Of a stretch of 64,000 bases of DNA, positions 63,933 to 64,000 are shown in pieces (position 1 is the stretch's first letter; every line of letters begins with the position of its first letter). The stretch comes from a bacterium UBP4_UBA6127 (GTDB lineage Bacteria > UBP4 > UBA4092): the NCBI GenBank assembly GCA_002428325.1, contig DIVR01000067.1, positions 39,520 through 103,519 on the forward strand, given 5' to 3'. The notes below the pieces were generated by a model. The model saw only the letters and a program-made list of their open reading frames with translations, did no database searches and had not been told where the DNA came from. A program made the translations under genes and the position numbers.

Positions 63933-63961
63933 TTGCGTCAAAGGTTCAATTTTTGTAAAAT
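63933..63961 (+). promoter_or_regulatory. Promoter of the tRNA gene
   Basis: -35 TTGCGT (63933-63938), 17-base spacer and -10 TAAAAT (63956-63961), 14 bases before the tRNA 5' end at 63976. The spacing is ideal, although the -35 box matches the consensus at only three of six positions. Confidence 0.6.
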
Positions 63962-63975
63962 AGATATTCCAAACT

Positions 63976-64000
63976 GCTGGCGTAGCTCAGTTGGTAGAGC
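63976..64000 (+). tRNA. tRNA gene, 5' part (probably tRNA-Thr)
   Basis: GCTGGCGTAGCTCAGTTGGT and the following AGAGC form the acceptor 5' strand and D-arm of a tRNA. The anticodon is beyond the window. Many bacterial tRNA-Thr(UGU) genes begin this way, but the identity is only inferred. Confidence 0.75.

Noticed and set aside
1..64000. CRISPR arrays, insertion sequences, prophage genes
   Set aside because: No regular direct repeats with spacers, no transposase or integrase, no phage structural genes were found on reading both strands.

Overview
This window looks like chromosome of a Gram-negative, probably uncultured bacterium with moderate to low GC. The outer membrane is implied by a type II secretion secretin, a heptosyltransferase (WaaF type), a GmhA-like heptose isomerase and periplasmic Spy/CpxP-like proteins. 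The mix of many glycoside hydrolases, an orphan pseudopilin, a sodium/sugar symporter and poorly characterised sugar enzymes recalls Lentisphaerae/Planctomycetes-like or candidate-phylum genomes. No ribosomal RNA or other strong taxonomic marker is present, so I do not name a phylum. I see no phage, transposase or CRISPR array.

Layout. 1-4090: end of a GNAT acetyltransferase, a CYTH-domain protein, a PIF1-like helicase and a MATE exporter. 4091-5262: an AT-rich intergenic region with a structured leader, an orphan pseudopilin and a strong terminator. 5336-20064: a plus-strand carbohydrate-use region holding a GH20 hexosaminidase, SSS symporter, atypical SDR/epimerase, DapA-like lyase, GHL10 protein, MDR dehydrogenase, DUF4434-like barrel protein, an alpha/beta hydrolase, glucose-6-phosphate isomerase and aldose epimerase. 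33529-20274 (minus): one compact run of ECF sigma factor, anti-sigma factor, two Spy/CpxP-like proteins and a complete set of type II secretion core genes E-F-G-H-I-J-K-L(PilM/N)-M(PilO)-C(PilP-like)-D. 34012-38175: a very large GH2 protein. 41808-38253 (minus): NIF3-like protein, heptosyltransferase, alpha/beta hydrolase, zinc-ribbon protein. 42428-46765: a GH38 protein whose usual nucleophile is missing, convergent with an oversized HAD hydrolase. 47138-51668: ribosomal protein S1, alanine racemase and a UvsW/XPB-like helicase. 61657-51681 (minus): a surface-glycan run (flippase, GmhA, two glycosyltransferases, methyltransferase, YfhO protein, DPM-type transferase) followed by a YprB-like nuclease and XdhC. 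61798-64000: a cyclophilin, a third Spy-like protein, a membrane-anchored protein of unknown function and the first 25 nt of a tRNA gene, probably tRNA-Thr.

How they work together. Secreted or envelope glycosidases (GH20, GH2, GHL10) probably release sugars that the SSS symporter imports and the dehydrogenase/lyase set degrades. The type II system could export such enzymes, and its linkage to an ECF/anti-sigma/Spy module suggests that it is controlled by envelope stress. The most notable features outside the genes are a family of four REP-like palindromes in intergenic regions, a second two-copy hairpin repeat, and three genes whose -10-like box lies only 5-9 nt before the start codon, suggesting leaderless transcripts.
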